Below are positions 25,141-38,900 of a stretch of 64,000 bases of DNA, piece after piece. Position numbers and translations under genes: made by a program. The DNA is from Sabellastarte sp. h YS-2021 (lineage: Eukaryota > Annelida > Polychaeta > Sabellida > Sabellidae): the NCBI GenBank assembly GCA_964017235.1, contig OZ024927.1:45761293-45825292 (forward strand), given 5' to 3'. How positions within the stretch are numbered: the stretch's first letter is position 1; each line of letters starts with the position of its first letter. Under the pieces are notes generated by a model that worked only from the letters and a program-made list of their open reading frames with translations, was not told where the DNA came from and made no database searches.

Positions 25141-25639
25141 TTTGGTGGGCTTTTCACGTCTCTGACAAGTCACTTTACTTAGATATACCTTTTCAATTTG
25201 ACCTTTGTAACCATTATATGACATTGGGTCATAAAGGTCATGGGCCTGACATCCGGGGTCACTGGTGACCCCTTTCCTTAGCTGCTTAGTGTCATGCGTT
25301 TGCATTGGTATTGGGCTTTGTAATGTTTTATAATTATTAAGCTTGTGGGGTCTGCCTCAACAGTTTGGATTCACCAGTGACCTTGGTTTGTGTAATTGTG
25401 TAACTCATTAAGATCAGAGTAATGACAGTATTATATGTAATTATCAGAGCATTACTATATTAATCGCTGTATTACTGTTGTTAATGTTATTTTACAAGTA
25501 ACTTTTAGTAGAATAAATATTATATTAATTCCATCTGATATCTTTGCGTGTTTCTACCCCAGGGGAATGATGACATGTTTGCAGGACTTGGTGTTGTAGG
25601 TGCGTGGTACTTGACTAGGGCGGAGGTTGAAATACTTAA

Positions 25640-25845
25640 ATAGTGTGGAGATACTTGTTTGCAAAAGTCAGACTTTTGAAAGCATTGTTCAACTGGTGTC
25701 TTTCTTTAAGAAGAGGTGTGATTCCACAACATTGACCACTGTTTCTTATCATTCCAGCAGGCTATTTTGGGACACACTGAAGTTTGTTTTTTATGTTGGA
25801 TTTGGACAGACTTCTGAACATAGAATTGCAGTAGTCAAGGTGCAT
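25640..25845 (-). pseudogene. LINE fragment (CR1/L2-type C-terminal region)
   Basis: The - strand reads HLDYCNSMFRSLSKSNIKN, then, in another frame, GITPLLKERHQLNN. Both are hallmarks of the region after the RT palm in CR1/L2-like LINEs (LDYCNSLLYGLP... and HITPLLKELHWLP...). Frame changes and stops show that it is dead. About 200 bp remain. Confidence 0.7.
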
Positions 25846-26107
25846 GCCTACTAGTGCAGTGCACACTGGTAACTTGATCCAAATTAGTTGAATTCAAACT
25901 TCAATGTTGCAAGTAATAATTTGGTTACCTTATTGCAACTCATAAATCAGATCATCAATATTCCTGTTTGTTTGTCAATGGGTAGGTGAATTACATAGAA
26001 TTGATGAATTTCGATTATGTAATTTTAATCAATTGTTATCAAAACATATAGATTATTTTGTTTCTCTTCTTTGTACCTTATATTACTTTTAATGAAATGA
26101 TGTAATT

Positions 26108-27560
26108 ATATCCCCAGACAAAAAGTCAGGGATATACTGGTTTCACCTCAGTCATGCCATTGCTGCATGTTTTGACTTATGTGAGTGATAACTCAAAAAA
26201 TGCTTTTACGGATTTCATTCAAACTTGTCACACACATGTATTTGGGTCAGGAGAGGAACCCTACTTTAAGGCGACCTTACATTCTTAATGATAAATAAGT
26301 TATGGCCACCTTAAGGTCAGAAATTTATCTTTTGGCAACTTAATGCCTTCTATGTCAAAAACCATGTGGCTCATATGGATTAAATTTTATGTGGGAACAC
26401 ACTAATATATTCTTCTTACAAAAACCTAAAATCAAGACTTTTATTGAGGTTAAACTTGTGTTTGAGGCCCATTAAGACCCTACTTGGACATTTTTTCTAC
26501 ATTTTTCACATATTTTGCCCTGTAACTTAGAATTGGTAAGTCTAACAAGTCTCAAACTAAAGTAAATACACCTTCTACATGTAATCTTTGTAGAAAATTT
26601 GAAGTCTGTAGCTTTAATTTTAAGGTCACCTGCCCACAAAAGAGACCCAATTTATGGATTTTGCCACTTTTAAGCCTTATAGCTGTCAAACTATGTAACT
26701 GATAGAGCAGAAATCTCAACTGGGAATACATTAATATGTTCTTTTTACATGTGAGAAAAATAAGGCTTTAAATAGACATTTAATCTGTGTATGAGGACGA
26801 AACACAAACACCTGAGTAACCCTTTTTCGACATTTTTCACATATTTTGTCCTGTAACTTAGAAATGGTATATCTGACAAGTCTCAAACTCTATTATATAT
26901 AACTTCTATATGTAATCTTTGTCTGTGGAAAATGTGAAATCTGTAGCTTTAATTTTAAGGTATCCTTAAGGTCTTCAAAATGCCCAATAATACAAAGTCA
27001 AAATACTTTGTGACTGATAGAGCTGAAATCTCATCTGAAAATATACTATGTTCTTTTTAAATGTGCTATAAATCAAGGCTTTAAGTAGACATTTAACCTG
27101 TATATGAGAATCATGAACAATCTACCCAGAAGACTTTGCTGAATTTTGACATATTTTGCCTTATAACTTGGAAGTGGCAAATCTGACCAGACTCAAACTG
27201 TAGTGGCTCGAACTTGTATATGTGATCTTTCTTTATGGAAAATGTGATCTCTGTACTTTTAATTTTAAGGTCACATTAAAGTTTCTAAAATTACCACAGG
27301 ACCCAGTTTATACATCATGTGCAAATGTAATCTCTTTACTATTTTAGAAAGTACTGCAAACCATTTAAATACTTTGAAAAAGGATTAATCTAATCATTGC
27401 AGGAATTGTCAAAAAATGAAAAAAAAATGGTTTGACCAAAAATAAACAAGTAAAAGAAAAATGGTTATGATAATTATGAATCACACAAAATGAGTGATAC
27501 AAAATTACTCAGTGAATACCTGTGGCATGAGAGATGGCCTGTCTAGGCATATATTAGCAT
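26108..27560 (+). mobile_element. Non-autonomous element with about 310-330-bp tandem modules
   Basis: It starts with a short foldback (TATCCCCAGAC...GTCAGGGATATA). Inside are three diverged modules recognised by TCACATATTTTGCCCTGTAA at about 26506, 26837 and 27147. Each is followed by CAAGTCTCAAACT, a GTAATCTTTGT block and TTTAATTTTAAGGT. It carries no coding sequence. Class is uncertain: Helentron-like or another DNA element. Confidence 0.6.
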
Positions 27561-27689
27561 GGAGACTGCATAATCTAGTATTTATTGTGGGTCCTAACTA
27601 GTGAAGATTAAACCTTCTATTTCATTAACAGATCCCTGTTTTTTATGTTTATTTGATAATACACATATGACAGAAACACTTGTGACATA

Positions 27690-27930
27690 GACATGATACT
27701 TCGGAAGGATAGTGGTTGGACATAGGCATGCAACATCATATGTAACTAAGATTTGATCTTTGACGTTTCCACAGTGACCTTGACCTTTAAAATCTTGCTC
27801 AGGCTATATCTCGGAAATTGTACGATGTAGGAGATGTTACATGATAGGTGTATTGGTTGGAGCGTTTACAGGTCGGCAAAGCCATAGTGTGAACTGTTGA
27901 CCCCTTTGACCTTGGTTCTGCCAGAATGTT
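27690..27930 (-). repeat. AGGTCA-rich dispersed repeat (family G), - strand copy
   Basis: The reverse complement reads AAGATTTTAAAGGTCAAGGT, then a GATCAAATC block and ATGATGTTGCATGCCTATG. This is the same module as at 36630, 50480 and 63490. It includes AGGTCA and GGGTCA half-sites separated by three bases. Confidence 0.65.
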
Positions 27931-29875
27931 TTTAAATGCCAAATTTGAGACATATTTCTCATATCACTAAACTAAATGAGTTGCTGCAACTGACTAATGT
28001 GTGTATACTTCTATAATTATGCTATATTCATTGAGGGATATACTTCAATAAAAAAGTAGATAAATTTTATGGCTTCATGACTTTTAGTTTACAAATAAAT
28101 GATGTCATTTTGCCATTTTATTGTTTGCTTTGATATTTATCTAAACATACATTATCTCTTTCTTTTGCGTTATTTCTCCTACACCTTCACATATAAATAC
28201 ACTATTCTGAAATACTCCTTGTCTTTGTATTTCTATATATCTGTTGTTTCTCATCATGCACAACACGATTTCCCCAGGCTGTGGGGTACAGGCATCTCTG
28301 ATGCTATTTTTATTTTTGCATTAGTTCATGTTTGTAGAAATTACTGACATGTACCCAGCGTCAGGGAACCGTTCAATGTATCTATTTTATCTATTTCTTT
28401 TAAAACGTACAATATTTGTTAATATGCTTGCCAATAATAGTAATGATATAATTCAGAAAATGTTTCTACAATCTGTGCCTCTTGAAACATAGACAATAGT
28501 TAAAATACACTATATTGTTAGATTTACTGTGTTAACTAACAGTCAAAAGTTATAATAAAAGACAAAGAAACTATAACAATACTGATATCTCAGAGAATAC
28601 TTATTAAAGAATAAAAGCAAGAGAGGGAAAATTATTGAGAGATACTGTTAATCAGAGTGATCTCATTACACCGTGGGTGACATAAAGCATTCTTTTTTCT
28701 CAGTAGATGAAGATACAGTGTTTAATAGGAGATTACTAGAAGGATTTAGCTGGACTGGACTGGAATGTTAAACAACATCTGCTCAACGGACAGATAGGTC
28801 AAATAAAATTAATTAAGTCTATATCGCCTGATATGCATGAAAAAGTGCATTTTAACTTTGGTGTAGTTCATCTGTTACAATTATTTGGCTTTGTAAGACT
28901 AATTCTTAATAAATTTGACATGCACCTGAAAAATCAGTTTATAAAGACAAATAATTAAGTACTCTTAATATAAGGAAGTACTCTAATGTGGGAAGTATGT
29001 CCATCGTTAATATGAAAATAATTTGTTAAAATACTGCAAAATACAATTTGCTCATGTCAAATAACTTTGCTTATGTTTAACTAGCTGTCCATAGGGTTTT
29101 TTTGTTTTTATTTATATCTATCCAATGATTTGATGAAGGTACAACATTAGTCACCTCAATTTCACCAGGGAAGAATTGTCTAATTCAAGAGTCACTGATT
29201 CCATACCAGGATCATCTTCACACAGATATATTGTTTGGTGAAAACAAACCTTCAAAAAATATTTACCATGACCTACATTTCACGTTGTATTAATATATAT
29301 ATATGTTGGTTATTGTTGCTTTAATATATATCCGTGTGAATAAATATAATATTTGCTGTAAAGAAATATTTATGTCAAATATACTTTACCACAAGGAAAG
29401 AAATTAAAAAATACATATATATTTATATTTAAAATATTCATGTTTTGTAGTGTACTCTGTTAGTTTCTGTCCCAATTAGCTGAGATGAGGAAGTAACATA
29501 CACACTATAAGTGTAAGGTGTTGCCATTACTCAGACACACACATACCTGTACACTGTTTTACCTTACCCACTGGGACCTTTAAAGTCAGTAAAAACACTC
29601 AACCATAACAATGGAGTAATGCATGCTATTCGCAGATTGGTGGAGACTGGATGGTGTCTTACAGTGACTGGGAGCTGATGCTATTAAAACGGGGACACAG
29701 AATCAGGCAGTAACCAAAGACCCTGGAAGCTTTTCAGAGTGAGGAAATAAAAACCAGGCCAATTGTTACTAAATGACTTGAAGGTTTCCTGTTATTCAAT
29801 GAAGTTAATGATTCTGAGGGACTTGATTGTGTTGAGGTTTTAGTTACTAGTTTACATTCCGGCTTTTTGAAAAGC
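27931..29875. other. No gene seen; presumed upstream region of the beta-lactamase-like gene
   Basis: AT-rich with no recognised exon. A TATA-like AAATAAAAA lies at 29745-29753, about 130 bp before the proposed start codon. It could be the core promoter, but this is weak evidence. Confidence 0.35.
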
Positions 29876-29958
29876 ATGGTTGTGTTTCGAGGAGTCCATG
29901 TTTGGATAAGATTGCAACTGTTTTTAACAGTTTATATCTCAGGTATTCAGACAGTTGT
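29876..29958 (+). CDS. Beta-lactamase-like gene, exon 1 (signal peptide)
   Basis: Encodes MVVFRGVHVWIRLQLFLTVY plus about eight residues, a typical signal peptide with a basic start and a hydrophobic core. It ends with two bases of a Val codon before a strong donor (GTAAGT); the next exon supplies the third base. This start was chosen because it joins exon 2 in phase and gives a secreted protein. An ATG just inside the intron before exon 2 would give an anomalous N-terminus. Confidence 0.75.
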
Positions 29959-32900
29959 GTAAGTACCTAAATCTTAATCTACTGACAACTGTAAAATTGT
30001 TCAAGTTTAATTACTTAAATATAACAGAAACATCTAATGAACTAAAACAGTTATATTCCTAAAATGCTATCATTTGCAAGGACACTTTTAACAACTTCAA
30101 CTTTAAAAATGCTGTATTTTATGTATGGTAAGGAAAATAACATCACAGTTTATATTTTCACAGTTTAATATTTTAATCAATAATCATATTAATTGCAAAT
30201 GATTACTGATATTGCATGTACAGTAAATAACAGAATAGAGTTTGTGTATTATTATACAGACTATTTTCTATATGTTGTTTAATTTTGATATTGAAAAACA
30301 AAACATAAAATCCGTGTAATTAGTTTATGAAAATTGGATCTTTCTTACAGTAATTCATCAACTGTTCAAAAACATTTTGTTTTTCAATTTCGACCCAAAA
30401 TGTAGTACTGAACAGTGATAACTCAAATTATTGAGGATTTTATTGATGATGTATAGAAAACACGATATTCATAGTTTTGTGTGATAGCTAAATGAAAGCA
30501 ATAACTTGCATTTATTTGTTGCAAAATTTAAATACATTTGTGAAAATGTCTTTCAAAATAAGGAGGTTTATTCAGTATCACTTATCTGAGGAGAAATCAT
30601 TACATATAATACGAATTCTATTTTGACTTGGGCTATCACAGACCAGGTATACCTTTACCAGAATTATTTTTGTTTTGGTGTAGTTATTTTGTAATCCTCT
30701 GTAAATAACTAGAGATACCCTCATTAAGATAGATTCTGTTTTCCAGTACACCATCACCTTCAGATCTTACTTTTAGAATGCGTTGTTACTGGATGATGAA
30801 TTCATTTATTGCTTTTTATTCTACTTCTTCTTCAATAGTGACCTAGATGCAGATGCCATCAGTAAGATAGACTCTTTCATCCAGTCGGCCATGGCCTGTA
30901 AGCATATAAATGGCTTGAGTGTAGCTGTGGTAAACAAGGACCAGGTCTTGTTGCAGAAAGGTTATGGCTATGCAGATACTGCTACCAAGGAAGCTGTTAC
31001 CAAAGAGACACTGTTCCCTATAGCATCTACCACCAAAGCATTCACCACTGCAGTGCTGGCGATGTTACTGGAGAAGACAGAGTAAGCTACTATGTGTGCT
31101 TTGCTTTTATAATAATACAATTATATAACAGTCATATTTACCTTAAGTTATAAAGTAATGAAATATTCACAGACTAAGCCAGACCACTCAACTTCCTAGT
31201 GTTGTGATTCCTTAAGGTATTCCAGATGCAGTATGGGCCTCTTGGATCTTGTAACTTTTGAGTAAATCTAGAGATTGTATTTGATCTATATCAGATTATA
31301 ATGTTACTTGACTTCATTGAGAGGTAAATTCCTTTGTTCAAACTTTTGCTCTGTAATATTTTCATAAATCTATAAAAGATTAATAATTAATAATTGTAAA
31401 TGTTGGACCATAACAGCAACCAGGGCGCTTATATTGGACAGGTATTGCACATAAAACTGGGTTCGAATCACATTGGCAGAAATTGGTCAAAATTAGTGGG
31501 CAAGTTCAATCAATAGTAAAATAAAGAACTTTACAAACACGCATGTCATCTAAACAGTTTTATTATCTCCACCGGCTGTTGTGTTGTATATTTTATTGTT
31601 TACATAACTGTATGACAAATAGTAATCAACTTGAAAAAATTTACCATTACCAATTTGATTATTATTCTTGCAATGTTAAAAAATATATGTCACACATTTG
31701 ATTCTGTGTGCGTGAGTTACTTTATGTGCCATTTTACAGCAGCTGACTTCAGTGTACTTGTAAATGATTCAGATTTTTCTCTAGCTTTGTACAATCAGTG
31801 TTACAGTGTCAGCCAATATTATAACACATGAAGCAATGTAGATTGTAGAAATGTAATTAGACATAGACAAAAACTAGAAAACACGTGAAATTCGTAGCTG
31901 TAAGGTGTGTTGTTTTGAACAAAATTTGCAAAGCTAACAATAAATAAGTTTTAAAACGACCACTCACTTTCTCAAAGTGTTGTAAAATCATTCATTTAAT
32001 CAACATAGCCCCAAATAAACAAAATAAATAAATAAATCTCTGGCATATGAACTGATCACTGAAGAATTTCATTTCTTTTTAATTAAATGGTGTTTTTCTC
32101 TTATTGAGTGTGTAATTTGGTTAAGATACTCATTACAACCTGTAAATACAGATTCAAGGGTAAAATACCAGATGAGTTGATTGTTACTACAGAGGCACCA
32201 GTTTTGATTGTTGACGTGGATCTGAGAGTTGGTGTAAATACGTTCCAAGTGGTACTTGAGTTAGGATTAGTGTAGCCATTAGCTAAAAACAACACTTCTG
32301 TCTACCTCACACTGTCTACATACTACACAAGTGAAGCTATACCTCTGTACCTTAATATCATACATGTCGTATCTCTACCACAAATCATAAATGCTCTTAC
32401 ATCTTAATTCACTTCTTGTAAACTCATAATATAGATAGGAACCAAAACATTTGTAAAAGTGCTAAGTTGATGAGAACATCCACTGAGATATTAGAAACCA
32501 AAACAATGGAAGTTCATTGAAACATATAAGAGTCTGGAGAGGCGACCAATAAGTGAGGAGGTCAGTCTCAAGTGACTACTGGGACGTTTTCACATACAAA
32601 TTATATTAATTTTAGACAAGCAAACAAAAAAAATTAGGTTAAGTTCAGTAAAAAAACCTGTAGGTTTGAGCTGACATTTTTTTTTGTAAATTCTTTGATC
32701 CCTTTAAAAAGCAGCCCTAATGTTACTATCTCCAGTGATGTAAATAGTTGGGCCAGCTTATTTATTTCCACAGGTGGCTGCAACAACAATGTTTGGCACC
32801 GAATCACTTATACCTTTAATACCACACCGAATGACGCATAAAACTGAGACAAGTTTGGGTTAGTATTAGGGTTTAACTGTGTTCAGTATTGTTTCTCACA

Positions 32901-35900
32901 GTTTGACCAGTCATAAGAAAAGACATCTTCTCTAAAGGAATCATATCCCTGTTTAATATTGTAGTCCTAATCAGATGAAACTTGAGGGCCCAGTTACACG
33001 AAAAATCCACATTTTTAATTTTATAAGACATTGAAAAAAATGTTCTAAAAATCAATTCGTTTGAGAAACGACTGGTTGATTTTTAATTTACAAAGCCTGT
33101 AGAATGACATAAAATGTTTGCCTAATAAGTAGATAGATATTTATTAAATGTAAGTCAGTGTGTGTAAAAATTTCTGTAGGGGGTGAATTTGTCATAAATA
33201 TATTGTTTTATTATTTGCTAGATATTCTATTCCAGTGACTTTCTTACACTTAATGGTGGTAATATTATAATTTGTCTCACACTATTTTCATTTTAATGAC
33301 TGCTTTCATCCAGAATGAAGTATTAATGTTTCAAATGTTGTGTTATTCTTGTTCCTGTGTTTGTATGCCACTACAATAAATATTAAAGTGTGTGTCACAC
33401 ACAGTGCTCCTACATGTGAGTGAGTAGATGAGTAAATCTGGGTCCGTATTCGTGAAAGGTCTTAGACTTAGCCAGGTCTTAGGCTTAAATCCAGTCTTAA
33501 AGTTAAGACTTTTGTCTCAGCTAAGTTTTGTCTTAAAACCGTATTCACAAAGGGTGACTTAGCTAAGTCCAAGATTATCAAATAACCACAGTGGTTTTCT
33601 GTGCCATGTGACCCTTCTTTTCTATTCAAACTATACTATTGGTGACATATATCCTTCATTTAATGCATTTTATCTAAGGAAAAAGTGCTGTTTTGTACTG
33701 GAAAACCTTGTTACCACATATACACTTCCCAAAGACTGCTTTAGTGAGGTGTTCTGTATAATTATACTTTATTTACAGCCATTTCAAATTTTGAAGTGGA
33801 GAAAAGTTTATGGCGACCATATTTAAGTCCTCTTTACAAAATTTAAGCCCGCTACCAACTAGTTTTAAAGTTGAGCCCTTGGGTAAGCCTAAGACCGGTC
33901 TTAAAATCTTTGTGAATACCACTAAGCCTAAGACAAAAGTCTTAGCAGTTTTTGGGCAGAAACTTGTCTCAATTTTAAGACTAAGTCCTGGCTAAGACCT
34001 TTCGTGAATACTGGCCCTCATTCCCTGTGTGTTGGTTATATTATCTATATAACTTGCAATGTATATTTTATGCTTACAGGAAAATTGTATTGGTTGGAAA
34101 TACTTTTAAATATGAGGATTTTTGTGCCAAAGTTACAAACACACCTAGCTTATTTGTACACTGAATGTATGCTTAGTGGACATGTAAATAGCAGTTAGCA
34201 CAATATAATTTATGGCTATATGTATAAAGGTGAGATGTTGTACCTCCATATTAAGATTCTGTCCTAAATGCAGGACGCGTCAATTTTCTCACTGCACATT
34301 TTTACACTGACAAACATGCGACCATCAAGAAGACATGAGCTCACCATGTATGCCGTATTAATACCAGTAACATAATCATCTTAAAATTACAAAATTATAC
34401 AACCTAAACTTTTTAAATATTTGAATTAAAAAGACTTTCCAAATCAGCTTCAAGTGGTCTTCCTTAAATAGTACAAATATACCTATTAATAGATACACAA
34501 AGTGATGATCAGTACATTCTTCTCACTAATTGGCAACACGTGCAATGACCTTAGCTCTGTGTAATTGTGTATTTTTAGCAACTACCATTCTAAAATGTTC
34601 TTGGTTTCTTCTTGTAATGCAAGAAAGGACTGTTTCACATACTTCACATTCTCTTTGCATGCTGTCGTTTGCACGTCAGTCCAGCAACAGAGGCTGATGC
34701 ACAAGTTTAAAATTTACTTAAATTAGTACTATTTTCTATACTAACTCCTCTTTACTACTACAGAGTGAAGTTTAAATGAAAGGGTCCGTCTTCAAAGACT
34801 GTTGGCGCAAAACAGTGACTTACTACATGCTACATATTTACTAAATTAAGGTATACAGCCTATAACCAATTGATAGACGCAGTCTTCCTGAAAAAAAAAC
34901 TAATATAAGTATTGACTGATGAAATGGTAATTTATTTACCCTGCCCACACTTTGATCATACCGACAACCAGCCCACAATCAGATCCCTGAAATGCTTTCA
35001 GTCACAGTTTGGATTTAATTATTGCATAGACACGCGCAACACGACATACAAGTACATCAAGTGGACTTGATCCTTTAATTAACCAACATAGTAGAGTGAT
35101 CCTACCTCATGAATTAAAAATAACATCAGGATAAAGATTAACCGATGAATAGAAACTGGGATCCAGTTACTGTGTTTAACTGAATAGACTTATAGAGCTG
35201 TGTATCTTCTATTTAAAGGATTTACGTGGGGTTGTATAACAAACCGAATTACCTATACTTTGGTAATCGGTTGACCATTGAAACAAGAGAAAACTCTCAT
35301 AGATATGCCATGAAAATAAGCTTTTGTAGAAAATGCCTTTTTAAGACAACAAGCTGTGTAAACAAAGTCAATACTTTGTTTTAATTCACATAAGGAAAGT
35401 TTTGTGACAATCAGTTGTTTACTATCTTGAAGTGTGAAAATATAAAAATATGTTCTAAAACACGTATGCAGACAAAAATGTAGAAATTAAACAAAATATA
35501 ACTATTTCAGGAAATGGCATCTGGTTTAAATTTGGTTCAGCAGATGTGCAAATAAAACGACCCAAGTGTACCAAATTAACATTCAACTTTATCCGAAAAC
35601 ACAACTAATGTCTAGTTTACACTTCCCCAGACGAGCAGCTCCATACCCTCGAAAGTGAAAGAGCATGTCGACATTGATTCTAATTTACAATGTAATATCA
35701 CGATGGAAATGTAGAATAGTATAGTTCTGGCATAATGTAACGTGGCACTAAAATGGTTGTTGGACAGGGTTAATATCGGGGTAGATATGGGCCTGTATTC
35801 ACAAAGATTCTTAGACTTTTTCTTAGAATTACACTTCAGTCTAAGAAAAATTCTGTGCTAATAATTTTCTTATTTTAAGAATAAAATCTTATTCATAAAA

Positions 35901-38900
35901 CAATTCTTAGCTAAGAACAATACTAAGAATAGAAGTAAAAGGAAATGTATGCAGTTCTTATAATTTTTCTTAGACTAAGTGTAAATTTAAGAAAAATTCT
36001 AAGAATACAGATCTTGGCATATGTGAACAGAAAGGTAGAAATTTTTGAAATGATATAAAGAGGCTCAATTTCATTACAGTTCACACAATGGACAACTTAA
36101 TATCTAACACTCTGTTCTGGATGTCGATTTGCAATCATTTACTGCACTATAATCACCAAAGCAACTATATTTCTTAAGTTAAGCATGCTATGTGCCAGTC
36201 TTAGATTTAAATTAAATTCTTAGAATATTCTAAGAATAAGAGTTTTGTGAATAGCAAATTCATATTCTTAAAATTTCTAAGAATAAAAAAAAACATTCTT
36301 AGAAAAATTCTAAGAATAAGTGTGATTCTAAGAATAAAAATCTTTGAGAATAGGAAAATTCTTATTCTTAGAATTTTTCTAAGAACAACAAATCTAGAAA
36401 AATTCTAAGAATAAGAATCTTTATGAATACAGACCCTGGATAGAAAAGTACAAAAATTTTACCAAAAAGGGATTCAGATGCATCCTGGATATCACGCAAG
36501 GAACTACTTGATTTATCTGGTGAACACACTGTGGCAGAGCCAAGGTTAAATGTCACACCATAACGTACATAGCAGAAGTACACCCCACAACTAATGTTCA
36601 TACATAATATGAACCTTCTTCACTTTACAGATTCCGAGGCTTGACTGGACTTTAAAGTTCAAGGTCACTAGAGCAAGGTCAAAGGTCAAATCACAGTCTC
36701 ACTTTAAGATTGCACACCTACACCCCAACCAATGTGCCTACCAAGTTTCAAATTCCTACACCTTATGGTTTCTCAGATACAGCCCGGACAAACTTTTTCC
36801 CGCCCACCAATCCAGATGCATGGGTTAAAACAATACCCGCTGTGGGGTAATAAAACTGACACTCGCAAGCGATGGTTTGAGTTTGTGCTACAACAGTTTT
36901 GAAAAGCTTAAAATATCCAGGTAAAATTTTATGGGCTTAAATTAAAGTAGATCATATACTTAGCACAAAATAATATGTCATAATGCCAGACTTTAAAGAA
37001 TGGTTAATAAATGACATTTTATAAATCAGAATTGCGCATCACAATTCATGTAACACTCGCAATAAAAACAATATTTAAGGATTTTTAATTTCCACGGAGC
37101 TATGTAAAAGCTATTGTAAGATATTGGCCTGTAAGTCTCCAAAATGATTACAAGGTCACATGTGTGCAAGGCGAGCCCACAGTAAGAGATTACCACCAGA
37201 TTATGTGTAAACCAAAGACTCAGTAACCTGCCTTCTTATCTGGATTATTATCTACAGAGAAAACATGGTGTAAATCTCAAACCTCCATAACAGTGACATA
37301 ATATGATTAACTAATTTAGTTTATCAAAGAAGATTTCTTGCCAGGATTTATCAAACGGTTCTGTAATAGCAGTTGGTGAAGAAATATCCATGTTTTTGTA
37401 ACTTAAGCTGGGTTGTTTCTGTATTTGTTTTCCCAATTGCTGAAATTTATTCCTGCCAAACCCAAAAGGTGAACCCTGTATAGACGTCACTGGCGAACTG
37501 ATTTCTAGAGCTTAAAAATATAACACAAAAAAGATAAATCTGGGATGACCTCAGAGGTGAAATTCAAGTTCTGTTCCCATTACACTGACTTGTATAGGTT
37601 CTAAATATTTCATAAATTTTGTGTAGATATTATATATGTGAATAGACTGTTTTAGTACTAAAAATATGCCTCACTGGATGGGTGTTGGACAAGGTTGGCA
37701 TTTAATCCACCACATGGTAACGTGAGAGATGCATTTGGAGCATGTCCTTTATGACCTGTTACAAGGGACATACAACCCTAACTTTGAATCTGTGCTGTGA
37801 TTCTATATTAGAGTCATCATCTGAAATATATTAAGATTGTGATATTCTCTGATTCATCTGTCTCTGTTATTTACAGATGCATAAGTGGTTGTATATTTTT
37901 ATAAGTCTGACCTTTAATCAGTTGACCATGGGTCATGGTATGATTGAGGAGCACTGATGGTCTGTTCAGCTTGTACACTGTGGGTACCTGTGTCACCTGA
38001 CACACTATTGTTTAGTATATCTGCGTCATCACCGCAAAGTACACATTGATGTTAAACAGGTGTATTTGTGTCGTTGAAGATTTGACACAGAGTCCAAATC
38101 CTTTCAGTAGAGTCAACATTGACTTCTTTAAGCTTTTATTATAGTACCACTGAGGGGCCACAGTGGCAGAGTGGTAACACTCTCGCCTCCTACCTCTGAG
38201 GCCGGGGTTCGATCCCCGTGACGGCCTTAAGTGGGAAAGCTGGTAGTTGCTTGCTGTTGATCGGCAGTTTACAGTACACAACCCTAGCGAACTCTATGTA
38301 CTGGTTTCCTCTGCCCTTCCAACTACCCATCGTGATATGACCTTATAGTGTTGAAAGCGACATAAAACCCCAAATAAATAAATAAATATAGTACCACTGG
38401 TGTTTAAAATATGATAAATTACACAACAGCCCCTTGACTGGCATAAGTACTACAGTTAGGTTACAGCCCTTTGAAAAAAAATAACAGTAAATATCAAGTT
38501 AACACGGTATCAGCATAAATACTGAAAAGAATATTTTTTTACATGATGACACATACAATACAGCACTGAATTGCAGCAGCAAAAGTATGGGGTAACACTG
38601 GTTAAAAACAGAAAATTTGCCTCCAAGTAATCAAATAAATATACACCAGTACAATTTGTCTCACCTTTCTATACCTTTCACTTGGTAAAATGATGGGTTG
38701 GGACATTTCTCAGCCATTGGGGCAAGAGGTACTGACCCCAGAAATGCAATAACGCTTAATTATCTCTTGCCTGCGGCTGAAGGCCGTGGTCGGGAGATTA
38801 TAAAATGCCTTCCGTACGTTTTTACATAAACCTTAATATCTCATTCATTTATAAAGATATCTTTACTAAATATGCAGGGAATGATTATGGCTATAAAAAC

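Noticed and set aside
28099-28347. 82-codon hydrophobic frame on the + strand
   Set aside because: Phe/Tyr/Ile richness follows from T-rich DNA; no signal of conservation or splicing.
34909-34940. CTGATGA followed by a small hairpin, considered as a third hammerhead
   Set aside because: The GAAA core and the cleavage triplet are missing.
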